60,863 nt of DNA from JBBIII01 sp037446575 (GTDB lineage: Bacteria > Bacteroidota > Ignavibacteria > UBA10030), in NCBI GenBank assembly GCA_037446575.1, contig JBBIII010000006.1, positions 1 to 60,863 on the forward strand, given 5' to 3'. Under the pieces are notes generated by a model, which did no database searches, was not told the origin of the DNA, and saw only the letters and a program-made list of their open reading frames with translations. How positions within the stretch are numbered: position 1 is the stretch's first letter; every line of letters starts with the position of its first letter. Shown one piece after another: positions 60,533 through 60,863 of this stretch. A program made the translations under genes and the position numbers.

Positions 60533-60863
60533 CTTTGTATCTCCTTATTTAAATGTCTAATTAATTATTCTGATTGTATAACCACCAAGCAGTATGCCAG
60601 ATGAAAAATTGGCGATTTTGAGTGATTTTAAGGGGAATAGTATTTGATAGTGGGCAATATGTCAGGTTGTTTGCCAATATTGCCGACAATAATATTTCCT
60701 ACTGGCAGAGATTTATGACAAAATGGGAGAGAAAAAAATCGAAGCGATTATGTAAATAATCCAGTAGGTGTCTATGCCATAGACAAAAGTTTTTGAATCA
60801 AGTTCCTTGAAAAAGAAATAGAACGGTGGTAGATTCATGCAAGTCACAGATTATTAATCCAAT
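60533..60863. other. Upstream region of the hsp20-dnaK cluster
   Basis: About 330 bp without a gene. It contains GGCAATAT (60653-60660) / ATATTGCC (60677-60684), perfect 8-bp arms spaced 16 bp apart, and TGCCA (60596-60600) / TGGCG (60610-60614). Heat-shock regulation is expected here, but no CIRCE (TTAGCACTC-N9-GAGTGCTAA) and no E. coli-type sigma-32 boxes were found. Confidence 0.45.

Noticed and set aside
60533..60863. CIRCE or sigma-32-type heat-shock promoter
   Set aside because: No TTAGCACTC/GAGTGCTAA pair and no CTTGAA..CCCCAT boxes at suitable spacing.
1..60863. tRNA, rRNA, CRISPR array, insertion sequence or prophage
   Set aside because: No T-arm/anticodon patterns, no regularly spaced direct repeats with spacers, and no transposase or phage structural gene was found on reading both strands.

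Overview
The window is an AT-rich bacterial chromosome segment, densely coded and almost entirely housekeeping. It shows no prophage, insertion sequence, CRISPR array, tRNA or rRNA. Several features point to the Bacteroidota/Chlorobiota (FCB) group, probably an Ignavibacteria- or Kapabacteria-like lineage: a short 285-residue primary sigma factor without region 1.1, SPOR-domain lipoproteins, a secreted YCF48-type propeller protein, a fused MFS/spermidine-synthase protein, two small Hsp20 proteins, and a B12-dependent ribonucleotide reductase. This placement is inference from gene content. A 100-N scaffold gap shows that the sequence is a draft assembly, perhaps metagenome-derived.

Layout. 0-6.6 kb (minus strand): a lipoprotein, a repeat-rich non-coding patch, nrdJ with a clear promoter/operator, two SPOR proteins and deoC. 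6.7-9.9 kb (minus): fmt, def, an NlpC/P60 lipoprotein and rpoD. 10.3-13.7 kb (minus): deoB, a tiny zinc-binding protein and a GAF-GAF-degenerate-GGDEF membrane protein. 14-21.3 kb (plus): a GDP-mannose pyrophosphorylase/phosphomannomutase-like fusion, a PtsN-like IIA protein, hisS, an unknown gene, lgt, rlmB and a RluA-type pseudouridine synthase. 21.3-31 kb (minus): a YCF48 propeller coupled to ruvB, then ruvA, ruvC, yebC, recJ, the RNase P RNA, an RNase HI, a coiled-coil zinc-ribbon protein and a Nif3 protein. 31.1-33.8 kb: a divergent phosphorelay cluster (a REC-DHp protein facing a lone receiver and a sigma-54 activator). 34.2-46.6 kb (plus): guaB, an M24 peptidase, a glycosyltransferase, purD, a sugar epimerase, the fused MFS/spermidine-synthase protein, an unknown secreted protein, a second sigma-54 activator interrupted by the gap, and mpg. 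46.6-60.5 kb (minus): uvrA, a DUF58 protein, a TPR lipoprotein, rsmB, a Lys/Ala/Pro-rich secreted protein, clpB, a DUF559 nuclease-like gene between inverted repeats, a small membrane protein, a DUF2442/DUF4160 pair, dnaK and two hsp20 genes.

Functional themes are DNA repair and recombination (ruvABC, recJ, uvrA, mpg), nucleotide metabolism (nrdJ, deoB, deoC, guaB, purD), protein quality control (clpB, dnaK, hsp20 x2, def/fmt), envelope biogenesis (lgt, lipoproteins, SPOR, NlpC, sugar nucleotide enzymes) and phosphorelay signalling.

The most unusual points are: the DUF559 gene enclosed by imperfect inverted repeats; the DUF2442/DUF4160 pair with its own promoter and an operator-like palindrome; a receiver protein carrying a histidine-kinase dimerisation domain without an ATPase domain; the fusion nucleotidyltransferase whose phosphomannomutase half has lost its catalytic motifs; and a 55-bp duplication around the scaffold gap that splits one gene artificially.
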